From contig LLCB01000031.1 of NCBI GenBank assembly GCA_001414345.1, positions 62,001 to 126,000 of the forward strand: a stretch of 64,000 bases of DNA, written 5' to 3'. The notes below the pieces were generated by a model. The model had not been told where the DNA came from. It ran no database searches and was given only the letters and a program-made list of their open reading frames with translations. This stretch comes from Hymenoscyphus infarciens. Taxonomy: Eukaryota; Ascomycota; Leotiomycetes; Helotiales; Helotiaceae. The position numbers and the translations under genes are program-made. Shown here piece after piece: positions 35,517 through 47,440 of the stretch (position 1 is the stretch's first letter; each line of letters opens with the position of its first letter).

Positions 35517-37662
35517 AGGAACTGTCAGAGGAAAGATGTTAGCATAACATCCCAACGGCCAAACATGTAAGTGGCGGTATGTAGTACAATGAAGGAAGCA
35601 TTGAAGTAGTTCTATGCGCCGAAGATCCCAAGTCCAAGCAAGGTTTCATCATTCTCTTGACCTCCTCCTTGACCTCGATTTCATTTCCGGTGAAGTATAC
35701 AGTAGAATGGGGCTGTGATGACGAAAAGGGAAGGGGAGGGGAAGTACTGACCTTGGGGTGTATATTATAGTGGAGGCGGCCAGCGTCTCAAACATCATTA
35801 ACAGAGACAAAAGAAATCTTCAGTAGTCGGTGACCCATTCTATGCCCCAAGACAGAAAGGAAATTTTAGTTGCTATGGGAATAGGAATAGGAAGAGGAAT
35901 AGGAATACAAAGGAGATGCAGACGGCAAGGAGAAGAAAGCAAGCGACAAGAGAGAAATGAGTAAACGAAGGAAGGGGCCGGAAAAAATGGGAAACGCAGC
36001 GTTAACAAGGAGAAAAAAGTTTCGAATGCAGACCCCGCGATATGGATACAACGTATGATACGAGTGGGATAGATCTAGTAGATGAGTAGATGAGTAGATG
36101 ATAGCAGGGCCAGCAAGGTTCTCGGTAAGCAGTGGTGGCAGAAGGCAAGTTGGCGCCGGACCTATTACAAGACCAGTGGCTATTTGCAGCGCCAATACTA
36201 GTAAAGGCGCAACCATCAGATCCATCAGATCAGCACTGGCAATAGCGACAACACAAGTGCGTCATGGTTCCCCGGACAATGATCCGGAAGGGTATCATCG
36301 AGTCTCTTGAGGGACCAAAGAGGCGTCGTCAAGATGGATGCGGACCAAGCCTCCCGGTCTATCGTGTCGCATAGCAGTGCAGGCGAGTTGCAACTGGCAA
36401 AAGGTGGGTGTACGCGCTGTGCTGGCGCTTCTATACTGGCCCAGCACTATTTCCAGCATGCTCCAGGATGCATCGGCTGCATATTTATGTCGGCTGACTG
36501 GCTCTCGTCGTTCGCGCTTATGTCGTTGCAGCGGCGCCAATGAAAGAGGTGGGAAGAGGAGAGTGGGCGGTAAGAAAAGGAATAGAGGAGGGCGTATCAC
36601 GTGGGTGAGAGCGGTCACGGGGTGCTAAAATTGGAAACATTAAAAAGGGACCTCGGGAAAAAGAGAGGCAGTGAGCTATTGGCGCAGTGCATCTTCATCG
36701 TCGCCTTCTATTCTTCCACGCCAAATTCTGCTGAAGAATCTCACGGTGCTCACCCGGTCCGCGTGGACTTGGAGACACAGCCTCTTCTCTGGGACGGGCC
36801 GTCTCATTCAAAGCCTCATTCTCCAATTGCGCAGTCAGTGCAGCGCAGTGCAGACGGGACTTGCCTGGATCTCACGATTGGGGCCATCAGGCTTCAAGAA
36901 GGGTTTCAAAAGCTTCCAAAAGTCACACCAGTCAAATAGGCAGAATCTTCTTGCTGCTCTACCTCCCTCACCAGCCTACAAGAAGACCTATTACCCACCG
37001 ATCGACTCACCTAACCATCACAATTCCTCCTGCGGCCACAACTTGGGGTTTCATCGAGAATGTTGGTTAATGCATCTGAAGGCATCAATCCACCCAATTC
37101 ATCCAAGAATCACGAGAGTGCGCAGTGCAGCCAGCAGTTCCTGACCTCCCTAATCCGTACAGCAGAAATGGCCCCTTATCCTTTTCAAGTCACCGATCCA
37201 GCAGGCTTTGCGATGCATTTTCAGTTTCCCTCAGCCCATTTGAATCGTTGCAGAAGAGCATTTCATTTTTCCCGTCGTGTCGAGTTCAAATCCCCTACGG
37301 AGTGTGATTGCGACCGAAGCATGCAGGTGCTGAAGAACCCTGGGGGTTAGGGTCGTACAACACCAAGACCAGCATGAAGAATTCAAGAAAACTCCATTTT
37401 TTCTCTGCAGGCATATCTGAGCGAATCACATATTTTGGTTCAAATTGTTTGAAGAGACTGGGAGAGTTGTCTAGAGATGCTGTTCGATTTGATAGTGTAG
37501 GCGAGCTGGACATGCTTTCAAGTGGAAGTAGGCATTGCTCCCTCCAAGATCTCCCGCTTTCCTCTGGATTGTGCGAAACAGTCTTGGATAGTTAAAAGTA
37601 TTGGCTGAGAAGGTTCAGCAGAATTAGAAAGTCAAGTTCTCGATTCTTCTAAATCTCTGCAC
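35517..37662. other. intergenic, no gene seen
   Basis: This ~2.1-kb spacer has many overlapping frames on both strands, none with a domain or splice logic. It includes the CFEM gene promoter and a (GGAATA)n-like purine tract at about 35875-35910. A non-coding transcript is possible. Confidence 0.5.
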
Positions 37663-38190
37663 TCAAGTAATAAGAACAGCCAACGACGCTTCAGCATCTC
37701 CTCCGCTTGTCGTGTATCTTTCCCAGTCACGTTTTCGCATGTCAATTTTTCGGCCATGGTTTTTTAGTTTGCAATACCCAAGTAATACTGCCACTTTATC
37801 ACCACAATAAGCATTACTTGCATCGCCCAAGTTAAGACTTTTCCAAAATACAACGTCAACTTTCTCATACGATAAATTGGGGTCTTCCGGTCCCTTTAAA
37901 CGGAATCCCGTCACATAATGTTCTCTGGAAAACTCCGCCCCAATCCGCACACTCTTACCTCCGACAAACTCCCGCCTAATTTGTATACTCTCTGGCCAGC
38001 CGGTGGGTAGTTCAAGGAGAAAGGAGGTTTCCGTTGGAGGAACAGAAGAGTGGATTGCATCCTTCTTTTCAATGCAAGTTGCACTTCAAGGACCTTCCAA
38101 TTGAGAGTTTGCTATGCCGCTTCCTTCGTCAAATCCATAACATCGACCCAAATAATCATACGCATTATCAAGCAAACTTTGAGCAAGGTA
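37663..38190 (-). pseudogene. unidentified gene remnant
   Basis: One minus-strand frame reads well from about 38190 to the stop at 37663, broken only by a TGA at 38086-38088. Sequence before it (LLDNAYDYLGRCYGF) and after it (FLLELPTGWPESIQIRREF, YEKVDVVFWKSLNLGD) looks protein-like. No start codon or clean intron was found, so it is either a relic or one exon of a gene I could not assemble. The family is not recognised. Confidence 0.35.
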
Positions 38191-38480
38191 GCCCGACATG
38201 ACTTCTTTCGAAGTTTTCTAGTATGCACTCGAATTGAAGCACAATCCACATGACATATCCTTTGCATTCCAAGAACCGAAAGGTATGATATAGCGCTTGA
38301 GGTTGAACTTCTCGAGGAGAAGCAGGGTTATAGTGCTCTAGAAAATGTCGAGTATTAGAGAGTGCTACTCCTGCTTCAAGTTTTTCTGTTGGGACACGCT
38401 TAGACCAACCTGTTATGTTCATTACTATTGAGTTTGGAAACTGACCTGGATAGGTACTAATACAACAAAGTACTCAGTTG

Positions 38481-38887
38481 CTCCGAGTAACTCCGAGTAA
38501 CTAAGAGGCAACTGCTCAAGAGTAAGAGTAACGAGATCGAGTGATTAAATAGAGCAACATCTTGTTATTTACTCCGAATTGCTTAGAGTAGTAGACTAGA
38601 AGAAAAAAAGTTACAAATAGAGATAAATTTCAACTAAAAGAGGTCTTGGAATGATTAACACAACTAGAAAAACCTATAGAAACACCCCCCCCCCCAAAAA
38701 AAAACCTCCCTAAAATTTGTTAATGTTTCTTTTAAATTTTATTTAAGGAAGTCGCCGAAATATTTGTCTAGGGCTCCGAGCCTCCCATGCTATTCCTATA
38801 CTCGGCCCGTGCTCCGAAACTCCGCCTGACGTTACTCCGAGTTACTTTTAAGTAAAGAAGACTAAGTGCTCTAGAGTAAGAGTAACG
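38481..38887. repeat. degenerate direct repeats with CTCCGAGTAA units
   Basis: Two related segments, about 38481-38533 and 38831-38887, each have CTCCGAGT(A/T)A units followed by GCTC(A/T)AGAGTAAGAGTAACG. Between them is AT-rich sequence with a C-run and A-run at about 38686-38705. This looks like a small eroded mobile element. Confidence 0.55.
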
Positions 38888-39470
38888 TCCGGGTACTCAT
38901 AGATGGGTTAGAGACTACCGATTACTCTCCTTTCTTCTAATCCTTTCTCACGCTTTAACTTTGTGACACGATGCGCGCCAAAGGACTTGAGAGTCACTGT
39001 TCGAACTACTAGTCTCAGCATAATATTTTGATTCTTGCTAACCTCAAACACTTCGAAGTTCGGCCTTTCCGCTATCGATATGCTACTTACTTATCGGGGT
39101 CCGGTCCCTGCTCGGTCTCCATGACGACAGGTGTGTGAATTTCCAAGTTGGTGTGTGCAGTTTCTTCTAACGGCCTTTTGCTTGTACCAAATCAGAACAT
39201 GCCCTTTTTGGTCCCCAGCCATTATAATATATGCACGTGAGGTGTATCTCTTGTCTACAAATACAGTATAATAAAATCAGGCGGGGAACATGGACAAATA
39301 AGAACCGGAGAAGACGATATTATTTTCAATTGAAAGTATCTTCATTTTCATCATCCCCATTAAACGCCCTCCTATTCCAAAATTTGGAAACAAGTGAAAT
39401 GAATTATAAACAGGTGTCAAAAATATACCTCCCCCCCACAAAGACGCCAATCACAAGCAAAAAGGCTCAA
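38888..39470. other. 3' flank of the peroxidase gene
   Basis: No gene is recognised. This is AT-leaning sequence between the degenerate repeat and the peroxidase stop codon. Confidence 0.5.
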
Positions 39471-40592
39471 TCAATGCTTATGGAACATAGCAGCTCCCAT
39501 CATGCTTCTCTTGTTATTAGTTCCCCTCGGCACATAATCAGTGCAATCAACATTAGCCAACGCACCCGCACCAAGTTGAGACATCTTTGTCATGCTATTC
39601 CAGCCATCAGTCTCAAGCTCTTCTAAAAGTCACAGGAGGGGAAAGGGAAATACTTACGCAGCAGCAAAAGAACTAGTCCATTTCCCCTGATTCCCAACAA
39701 GTCCCTTAAACTCCTTGCCAACAACAGTATGATTGGCCAAAACTCGATCGCTAGGAAATGGAACAGTACCAGCTGGTGGGTTGTAGGTCTCGGCGTAGTA
39801 CTTGACATCCCAAAGACCAGGTGTGCTATCTTGTGCAGCGCCTACTGGAATGTCAGGAACATGGAACGACTTGCTTGTAGAGTGAGCTCCGAGCAAGGAA
39901 GCGAGTTCTGCGGCGTTGAATCCCTTATTTTGGAAGAGTTGGTAAAGAGAATCGGCTGGGGCGTGAACGTCAGGGAGGAGTCCGGTTGGTGCGGGGGTTG
40001 TAGAGTCTTTTCGTCCCATGAAGAGCTTCATTTGTGGTCCTCCTGGGCAAGTGACGATGGCGACAGCGCCGGACATCTGGATCATATCTGCCACTGTGAC
40101 GCTGCTGTCGATGGCGACGTACTTCTTTTGAAGGGCAAGGACCTTAGCGGAGATATCTTGGAGGCCGTTGTTATCTGCTCGGTTAAGCTCATTGTTGCCG
40201 GTAGACAGAATGAGACTTCCATCACAGCCACCCACGTTGCCGAGCTTTGTTTCCCACGAACCACAGTCCTATCAAAATATGAGTTTCATGTTGGATACTT
40301 GAAGAAAATAGCTCTATTATTCCTCTTGGGATTATGGGCTTGAAGAACGTACGTGGAAAGCCAATCTGATAGCCGCACGAGCATCGTCGTTACACTGTGC
40401 TGGCGAAACTGATGTGTCTCGATACATTGTTGTAAGTTCGGTAGCGACCTGGTTCCATACTGCTGGACATTTGCCAGCACCGTTTTTTCGACCGACGAGA
40501 TTGTTGTAAGTCGATTCCACAGCCTCTGGGAAGTTGAAAGCATTAGCTCCACCTACAGCCAAGAGGGCCAGAGTAGTTGGTGTGAAATGCAT
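39471..40592 (-). CDS. secreted class II heme peroxidase
   Basis: Three minus-strand exons, 40353-40592, 39658-40268 and 39471-39594, encode 324 aa. The introns begin GTACGT and GTAAGT. The first junction falls exactly inside the distal-heme motif, giving RLAFHDCG with Arg76 and His80. GGCDGSL follows (Ca2+-site region), then proximal His209 in LLGAHSTSKSFH. The signal peptide is about residues 1-19 (TLALLAVGGANA). The protein matches ascomycete class II peroxidases, relatives of lignin and manganese peroxidase, which use H2O2 to oxidise phenolic or other aromatic substrates outside the cell. I cannot assign Mn-site or surface-tryptophan residues, so a generic peroxidase is the safe reading. 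Confidence 0.92.
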
Positions 40593-42198
40593 GATAAGGT
40601 ATATATAGAAGAAGGGCTGATTATTTGGGTATAGTGGAAATGTGCCGGAACCGAGCAGATTGTTAGAGGAGTGGGTGCCTGGGAGGATGAGAATACTGAA
40701 TCTCTGGGCATTTCCTTTGATATAAATATATAACTGAAGAAGGCCTTGCCGTATGTTGTGTCAACACCTTTCTTCAGCCACCAATCAACATCATGCACAC
40801 AGAGGCAAGCAATACCAAGACAGTAAGAAGCTTGAGTCCGTCGATCCATACATTGACGTGAGTCAAGTCTAGACCATGAGGACTTCTCAGACGAAAGGAT
40901 TCCATAACTTTGGAATCACTGTTGAATGGGTGTAAGCGATATTGATCCTTCATGATATCAGGTACAATAAAGAAAAGTACGAGAAATTCGATTTCCACAT
41001 GGGAAAACCCCAATGATTACTTTCAGATTGCTCTCGAGGAAAGACGATTGGTCCACGACTTGGTCGAGTTTCTTCACTAGAAGACGCTGACTCGACGCCA
41101 TCAAACTGGGGTGAAAGGCCTCACTAGAGGTGACAGTGACAGATTGATGGAAAGCCGCCTCATGAATAGGCCAATAAAGCCCAAGTACGGTATGGTGCGT
41201 GGTGGCTGACCAGATGGGGTTCAGTCATTCTCGCAACGTTTGGAAAGAGAGTTGTGGCTTGAAAGCTTGGAGGTTTATTAGACACGGGATGGGAGAGAAA
41301 TAAGCTGACTGAACCGGTCGAGAGCTCAAAATGGCGAGCATGATATTTGGGCTGGAGCTGATATCTCCGCCTCCGCCACGTTGGCCGGATATCCGACTAT
41401 CGTTGAATCGAAAGCTCCGAAAGTTTGTTTCACCGCTGAAAACTCTTTTGTGATGATCAGGTACAACAAAAGAGTTCACATGCAGCTGTCCAACTTGGGT
41501 AATGCATAGTCGAACCTGCAGTGATGGTGGTTGGTCTCTCGTCCAGTGTGGAAAAGATGAGATGCGAGAGGGGTGGTGTCGGGTCAGGTAATTTTATCTA
41601 TGACTAGTGTTTGAGATGAATCTGGAATTTGTCTCTTGGAAGGAACTTGGGTTCTTTTTCTTGCACCTCGCAGAATGAACCATATTTCTGCAACTTGTTG
41701 TAGGAATCTGGACTATGTTACCTCCAAGAGGTATTAGGTCATGAATTGCGAGTCGTGAACGGCTCAGCGGCAAATGGATCGCTGTCGTTTACTGCCAGAG
41801 CAGAGTAGTATACTTGAATACATCTCCAAAACAACGCTTAAAACTGTCAAATTGATCAACTAGCAAGAAGAAGAATGGATGTCGTTGAAAAAGAAAAGTA
41901 TTGTCGACAATTGAGTTTAGCCTGATTTCCCCGCCACTGGGTAGCGATAGCAGAAAAGGGGTTGCAATAGAATTCCTGTATATGATCATGTGCTCTTATG
42001 CCAAGGAAGTCTTTCTAGACACACCACTATTTCGATCAGCTCAAACTTCGGCCTCCAAATTTCTCGACCAGAAATTCAAGCTGCAAAAGACCATCATCTA
42101 ACCAAAATGCCCTCTACGCCTTCTACAATCCCAAACTTATGACACATTTTCGCGCCATAATATAATTCTGTGCAACGGCAGAAGGGACTTCCCCAAAA
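40593..42198. other. divergent promoter spacer
   Basis: This 1.6-kb spacer lies between the divergently transcribed peroxidase (minus) and Rrp7 (plus) genes. Frames within it are short and without domains. Confidence 0.55.
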
Positions 42199-43131
42199 AT
42201 GGCGTCCCAAATCAAATCCTTCACAGTCCTCCCCCTCACAATCCCCTCCACGCCCGCATTCCCCAAAACCACAACACACACCGTCTACCTCCAATCTCAT
42301 ACACCGAAGATACCAATTGAGGAAGATTCCCGAAGTCTCTTCCTCCTCAACATACCGATAGACTCCACGCCCGCACATCTACGAGGGATCTTCACGAACC
42401 TACTCGGCGCAGCAGGACGAGTGGAAGATGTTCATTTCAACGGAGAACGAAGAAAAGCCCCCCTTTCTACAGCAATAGTGCCATCCACCTCAGGAGGCAA
42501 AAAGCGAAAACGCGCCCACGAAGACGCAGACCTCGAACTCGATTTAGCCCTCCCTGAAACCTCCGACCGACCGCTCCATCGCAGCGGCAGCACAGCAATA
42601 GTCGTATTCGTAGACACGAAAAGCGCAGAGGCGGTATTGAAAGCTATTCGAAAAATCCACAAATCAGGCAAGACGGATAGATTCCCCGTCTGGGGCGGTG
42701 GATTGGGGAATAAATTACCGGCACTGGGAAGTGCGAGGTATGAGACTTATCATGCGCTACGATATCCGGATGAGATGACACTGCAGATGAATGTGGATAA
42801 TTATATGACGGCGTTTAATGAGAATGAGGAGAGGAAGAAGAGGGAGGATAGGAAGAAGAGAAATGTTCCTGATGAAGATGGATTTGTTACTGTTACGAAG
42901 GGCGGCAGATCTGGGACTGCGAAACGGGAGGATGTCGAGGAGAAGAGGATAGAGATGGAGGAGCGGGAGGAGAAGAAGAGGAGGGATTTGGAGAGGGCGG
43001 GGTTCTATCGATTCCAGGTCAGAGAACAGAGGAAGCAGGAACAATCAGAATTAGTCAAGCAGTTTGAAGAGGATAAGAGGAGGGTCGAGAAGCTGAGAGA
43101 AATCAGAGGGAAACGGGGAGTGCGGCCTTGA
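42199..43131 (+). CDS. RRP7: ribosomal RNA-processing protein 7 (Rrp7)
   Basis: An intronless frame of 310 aa starts at ATG 42199. The N-terminal RRM-like fold contains SLFLLNIPIDSTPAHLRGIF and a later AIVVFVDTKSAEAVLKAI. The C-terminal Rrp7 domain runs from YPDEMTLQMNVDNYMTAF through a long charged helix to a GFYRFQVREQRKQ segment, the family hallmark. Length is close to yeast Rrp7 (297 aa). Rrp7 works in the nucleolus in small-subunit processome assembly, in the UTP-C/casein-kinase subcomplex, and is needed for 18S rRNA production. No intron and a clean start make the model firm. Confidence 0.93.
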   Translation: MASQIKSFTVLPLTIPSTPAFPKTTTHTVYLQSHTPKIPIEEDSRSLFLLNIPIDSTPAHLRGIFTNLLGAAGRVEDVHFNGERRKAPLSTAIVPSTSGGKKRKRAHEDADLELDLALPETSDRPLHRSGSTAIVVFVDTKSAEAVLKAIRKIHKSGKTDRFPVWGGGLGNKLPALGSARYETYHALRYPDEMTLQMNVDNYMTAFNENEERKKREDRKKRNVPDEDGFVTVTKGGRSGTAKREDVEEKRIEMEEREEKKRRDLERAGFYRFQVREQRKQEQSELVKQFEEDKRRVEKLREIRGKRGVRP

Positions 43132-43990
43132 GAGAATTGATTCACGCGACATGCGCCATGCTTTTTGCGAGGGCTAGATCTACTTGGACAAATCTGGGCC
43201 TGGATAAACTATACAGCTAGAAAGGTATGTGCGCATTTCTATTTTCGCACACTCCTCCACACAACACTAAATGATGACCCCGCGGGGCCATACTAGCCTT
43301 TTCTTGCCAGCAGGCCAATTCCTGTTGTCCAAGGGAGGTGATGACTACAAAAACCGCAATAACAAATCTTCTCAACCTGTCTGAAACCGAAACTTCTCAT
43401 CTCTATTAAAGCCGAAGAAATTTGTCTCAGCTATTGCTGACTACTCTGAGATATAGAATAACGATTGCATGAAAAGGGGTTCGTGTTTCCTCAAAGAAAA
43501 AGAGGAGCTGGTTACTGGAATGCTTATACCCAACAGAAGTTCACACATAGAAATGAATCACTGGCGTTCTACAAATGACCTGACTCTCAAACGTTGAGTA
43601 TAAATTCCCCGTCATCAATTGATTTAATGGCATAACAATGACGTCTGTCAAGGTAATATCATTTTGTTGCCCCTCCTTAGCATGAACATTCCAAACGGCA
43701 GTAGATACTTGGGGTTCGTACCTGCTTGCCTAGCTCTCGTTGTTCCAAGCTTTCTGGAACAATTATCCTAAGGAATTGGAACCTAGGTGGTTTAGAACAA
43801 TTAATTTCAATTGCCTTTTTGCTGGCTATTTCCTGTTACTCTAATATCCACCGCCAGCTATCATCCAAAATCAAATCCCAGCATAAACTCCAATCCCTTC
43901 TAGATCGTAGATATATCCAAACCACCCCTCTACCCCGCTAACCCAACACCAAAAATCAAGAACCCCCCTCCCACCCTTCCATTCTGTCAC
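43132..43990. other. convergent 3' spacer
   Basis: This stretch lies between two genes transcribed towards each other (Rrp7 plus, dienelactone hydrolase minus). No gene or repeat is seen. Confidence 0.6.
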
Positions 43991-45028
43991 TCAACTCAAC
44001 CACCTCTCAAACCACCGAATGGCCTGCACCTCAGCCTTTTCCGAGCACTCAACCATAGACTCGTCCTTCGGATCAACCCTAACAGCGAACCCATGTTTCG
44101 CCCCGGGAATGATGACAACCTCATGGTCCCCCCTCTTCTTCACCTCCAACGTCTCCTTGATATCGATGATCTGCTGGCGTGTTAACATCATGTCTACATC
44201 TCCCACCGAAACGCTTATTGGGAGCTGGGCGTTGTCGACTTCGCGGGGGAGTTTGAGCATGGAGGGGTGGGCGGTGAATGCGCAGTCTATTAAAGGCTCG
44301 AGTTGATCTGCGGAGGTTTGGACGCGGGAGGAGAGTGGGTTGGCGGAGAGGAGGAAGGCGTGGCGGCCGCCCCAGCAGAAACCTGCTACTCCGATTTTGA
44401 GCTTTTGTGTTGGATATGGGGGAGGGGAGGAGCGGATGCTGGTGAGGAAGGCTTTTATGAGGGGTTGGGCGGCGCCGACTCGGGTGAAGTAGAGCCAGGG
44501 GAGGGCTACCATTATTGCTTGGACGATCCACTGGTGGTGCTTGTCAGTCTTGGTTCATTGTTGAGGGTGTATCTGAGAGGGAGGAGGAGGAGGGACGAAC
44601 CATCGGTTTATAAATCAAGGTCGTGAACCAGCCTGCTGGACTTGTAATCTTCTCTGTTGTCTCCATGCTCTTTGGATCCAATGCATGTCCTGTTTCCCCA
44701 ATTAGCATCTTATCATTTATTTCCAACCCCAGGCCCCTCGATTCCCGGATTCCCTCGTCGTACAAAGTGACACAAAAGCAATATACATACCCATCATAAA
44801 ATCCGGAACATACACCAAGAACCCACCCTTCCTCGCATACCGATCAGCCAGCAATCTAGTATTCACGAAGTCCCATCCAAATGCATCACTGATAATCACC
44901 ACCAGTCCCTTAGGTTTGACTCCTTCCCCGGGAGTCGCGACGTAACTGGGGATGCCGTGGATGGTCTCTTCTTTCCCCACGGGGGTGGAGGTGTGGATGT
45001 GGCCGCTGAAGCAATCTCTACAGGCCAT
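43991..45028 (-). CDS. dienelactone hydrolase family protein
   Basis: Three minus-strand exons, 44791-45028, 44601-44689 and 43991-44530, encode 288 aa. The second intron uses the donor GTTCGT, less common but acceptable. This is an alpha/beta-hydrolase with the dienelactone-hydrolase catalytic triad: Cys161 in GVAGFCWGG, Asp220 or Asp222 in SVGDVDMML, and His255 in GAKHGF. The N-terminal part has VVIISDAFGWDFVNTRLLADRYA, typical of the family. These cytosolic enzymes open lactone rings in aromatic degradation, but many fungal members have unknown substrates. There is no linked catechol or protocatechuate gene, so the pathway cannot be named. Confidence 0.9.
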
Positions 45029-47440
45029 TTTTGCTGGTTTGCTCGAGGTTCAAGAGATTGGAAGAAGGGGGGAAAGTAAGGAAATTTAGAAGAAAGGGAG
45101 GGAGAGGGTGAATTATTTAAAATTGAGTTGTACTTGTACATTATCGGAGGGTACTCGAGTACAGGTACAAGATGGATATGGATGTTCCAGATTGCGAATG
45201 CGAGGGACGGTAGCGCCTCGGCTTCTGGTGGGGTAGCTTACACTGGAGTGGTACCTGAGACAACCCTGTACACGGCTTGACATGGTCACCATTGACATTC
45301 TGTGCCTCTGTGCAACCGCCCGAAATGGAGGTTTTATTAGGTCGTACGGTCGTTTTGGGGGGCTGTGTTGGGCTTCTAGATTGTGTGATGGATTGGGAGG
45401 GACAATGAGGAGATTTTTACGATTTACTAACAAGATTGGGGGGTTGTTGATACTTTGTGGTGTTGAGTTGGCATTGGAGCTTGCTTGGAACCTCATTATA
45501 CAAGGCCAATATCCAATCGGAGCGATTCCTTCGTACAATTCTTGGGGCAAATCCCATTTCTTCTTTTGGTCTACATGTTCCAGGGACACATGGCTTCTCT
45601 CGGAAATCGCGACACTTTGTTGCCGTCAAGTCCTTCGTTCTTTTTGGAATTATTCGGTTCGCATGAAAAAGTTCGCCAAGTGGAAGCGAGAAGGGCAAGT
45701 CTACTTCTGAGGCAGTGGGTTTTGCAATTTCATTCGATCTCATGCAGATATTTCTCCGGTTAATCCTTCGAGCAGGATGAAAAGTTTTGAAATGTTGTAA
45801 AGGCACGGAATTTGGGAGAGTACTTCCCAGCTGGTCCTTCAGGTTTTTACCCTTCAGACCTGGTGGAAGCAAGTTCCAAATGACCACAATTATGAGATGC
45901 TAAGTAAAGTGAATCTTGCTGGCAAAGAAGGACTTGTGAAGTTTAGTTTTGAGTTAAGGTGAAGGATGTCGCAGCTAGCAGCTAGAGCAGTGCGGGGCGG
46001 TTGTGCGGAAAGGGTGAGGTTCAGTACGAATTAACATCTACTGCTCAATTGTTCTTCTCGTCGGGTGCTATTATTATGATGAGATGAGATCATCCCCTCC
46101 AATTTCACCACCGAAACAGAGAACAATAATAATAGTGCCACTACGCTACCTGCACTTAGTGCCATTGGTGTTGTTGACGTAGAGCATCAGGTGGCAATCC
46201 TATTGTCTTCGCTTGAGAAGACTGGGGGTGGCTGGTTCAACTAGCGAGAAATCTTCCCGCGGAAGCTGAGGCTGCAATTACTACCTCAATACGGGACAAC
46301 CATTGCTATTGTACCTTCGAAAGGATCAATTGGAGACTACGGATATCTCGAGCGAAAAAATATAAGTGAGAGCCATAAACTACATCGCAAATAGGGGGGG
46401 AAATTCGTGCTTAAAGATGATGAACTACTTTACTTGGGGAAGAAAACGAGGCATGTGATAACCTGATGTAAGTTTAATAATTGAAAATTTTCCAGCTGGC
46501 TTAAGAGAATATTTGTATTCAAGAGAGTTTAAAAATGACTACGGTTCTATAGGTGATTGCAACTTCATTTAATTGACTCTTTTTTTCAACCTCTTAGAGG
46601 AAATAGGAATTGATGACTTCAATCGTCCTAGCATTGTTTTTATTTTCTGGACAGTTTATTGTACTATCAAGAATCAAATGCTTTTACTAAACAGCACATG
46701 AACCTAAATTCATTCTTTTGATTCTATTTTCCTGAAACTTTATAGCAATAATAGGTAATAAGTAAGCCTTCTTACCTGAAAGGCTAAAACTCTCTCCGTT
46801 CTATTTCCTAAACGAGCGGAATGTGTGTGCAATATTCCAGATTGTCTCTTCACTGCCCTGGGTTCCCTATTATTCGTTGTGCAGTATCCATGCTTGAGCT
46901 TCCAATAATTTATCACTCGGTTGGATTTTCCTGGGACGGTTGCCCGTTGGTACGAGAACGACTTGTTACCTAGCTTCTAGGCTGTCCCTTGAGGCTCAAT
47001 TTCACTTTTCGGCGCCTGTGCATGTCGAGCCGCTTGTGTATCTTAAGCTTCCTTGTTCCGGGCACTGGATCGGGTCGTCACCATGGGTCTCTCGACTACG
47101 TTATCACTGACTTGGCTAGCAGTGACTGTATTATCCCTGTTTCTCTCGTGGTACCTGTCCCTCAGCGCTGCACAGAGTTCCTCCTCGGTCCATTGCCGTG
47201 GCTCGTCGCCCTCCTTTGTAGGTACTGTTAGCAAGATTTGACCAACCTTGCGGACAATTTATAAGTTGCCAGAACTTAGGGTTCGGCGTTTGTTGGAAAT
47301 ATTTCAGAGACAAGTCATTCAAATGATTCCATTTTGCGAGGTAGTTCGTAGAATATTAAGCAAAAACCCGGTTTTACTAGAATTACGAAAATTCTTAGTC
47401 TCCTACCTTTAGTTAAATCTTTCTATTCTCTTTGACAGTT
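45029..47440. other. long intergenic region, no confident gene
   Basis: Frames of 60-160 codons at 45113-45890 exist on both strands and mirror each other without a recognisable domain. The rest is AT-leaning and featureless. A gene with many short exons cannot be ruled out. Confidence 0.4.

Noticed and set aside
37285..37305. GAGTTCAAATCCC resembling a tRNA T-loop
   Set aside because: No acceptor, D or anticodon stem can be formed around it.
45282..45887. Overlapping ~140-codon frames on both strands upstream of the dienelactone hydrolase
   Set aside because: Both strands give equally long frames with no domain, conserved start or splice pattern.
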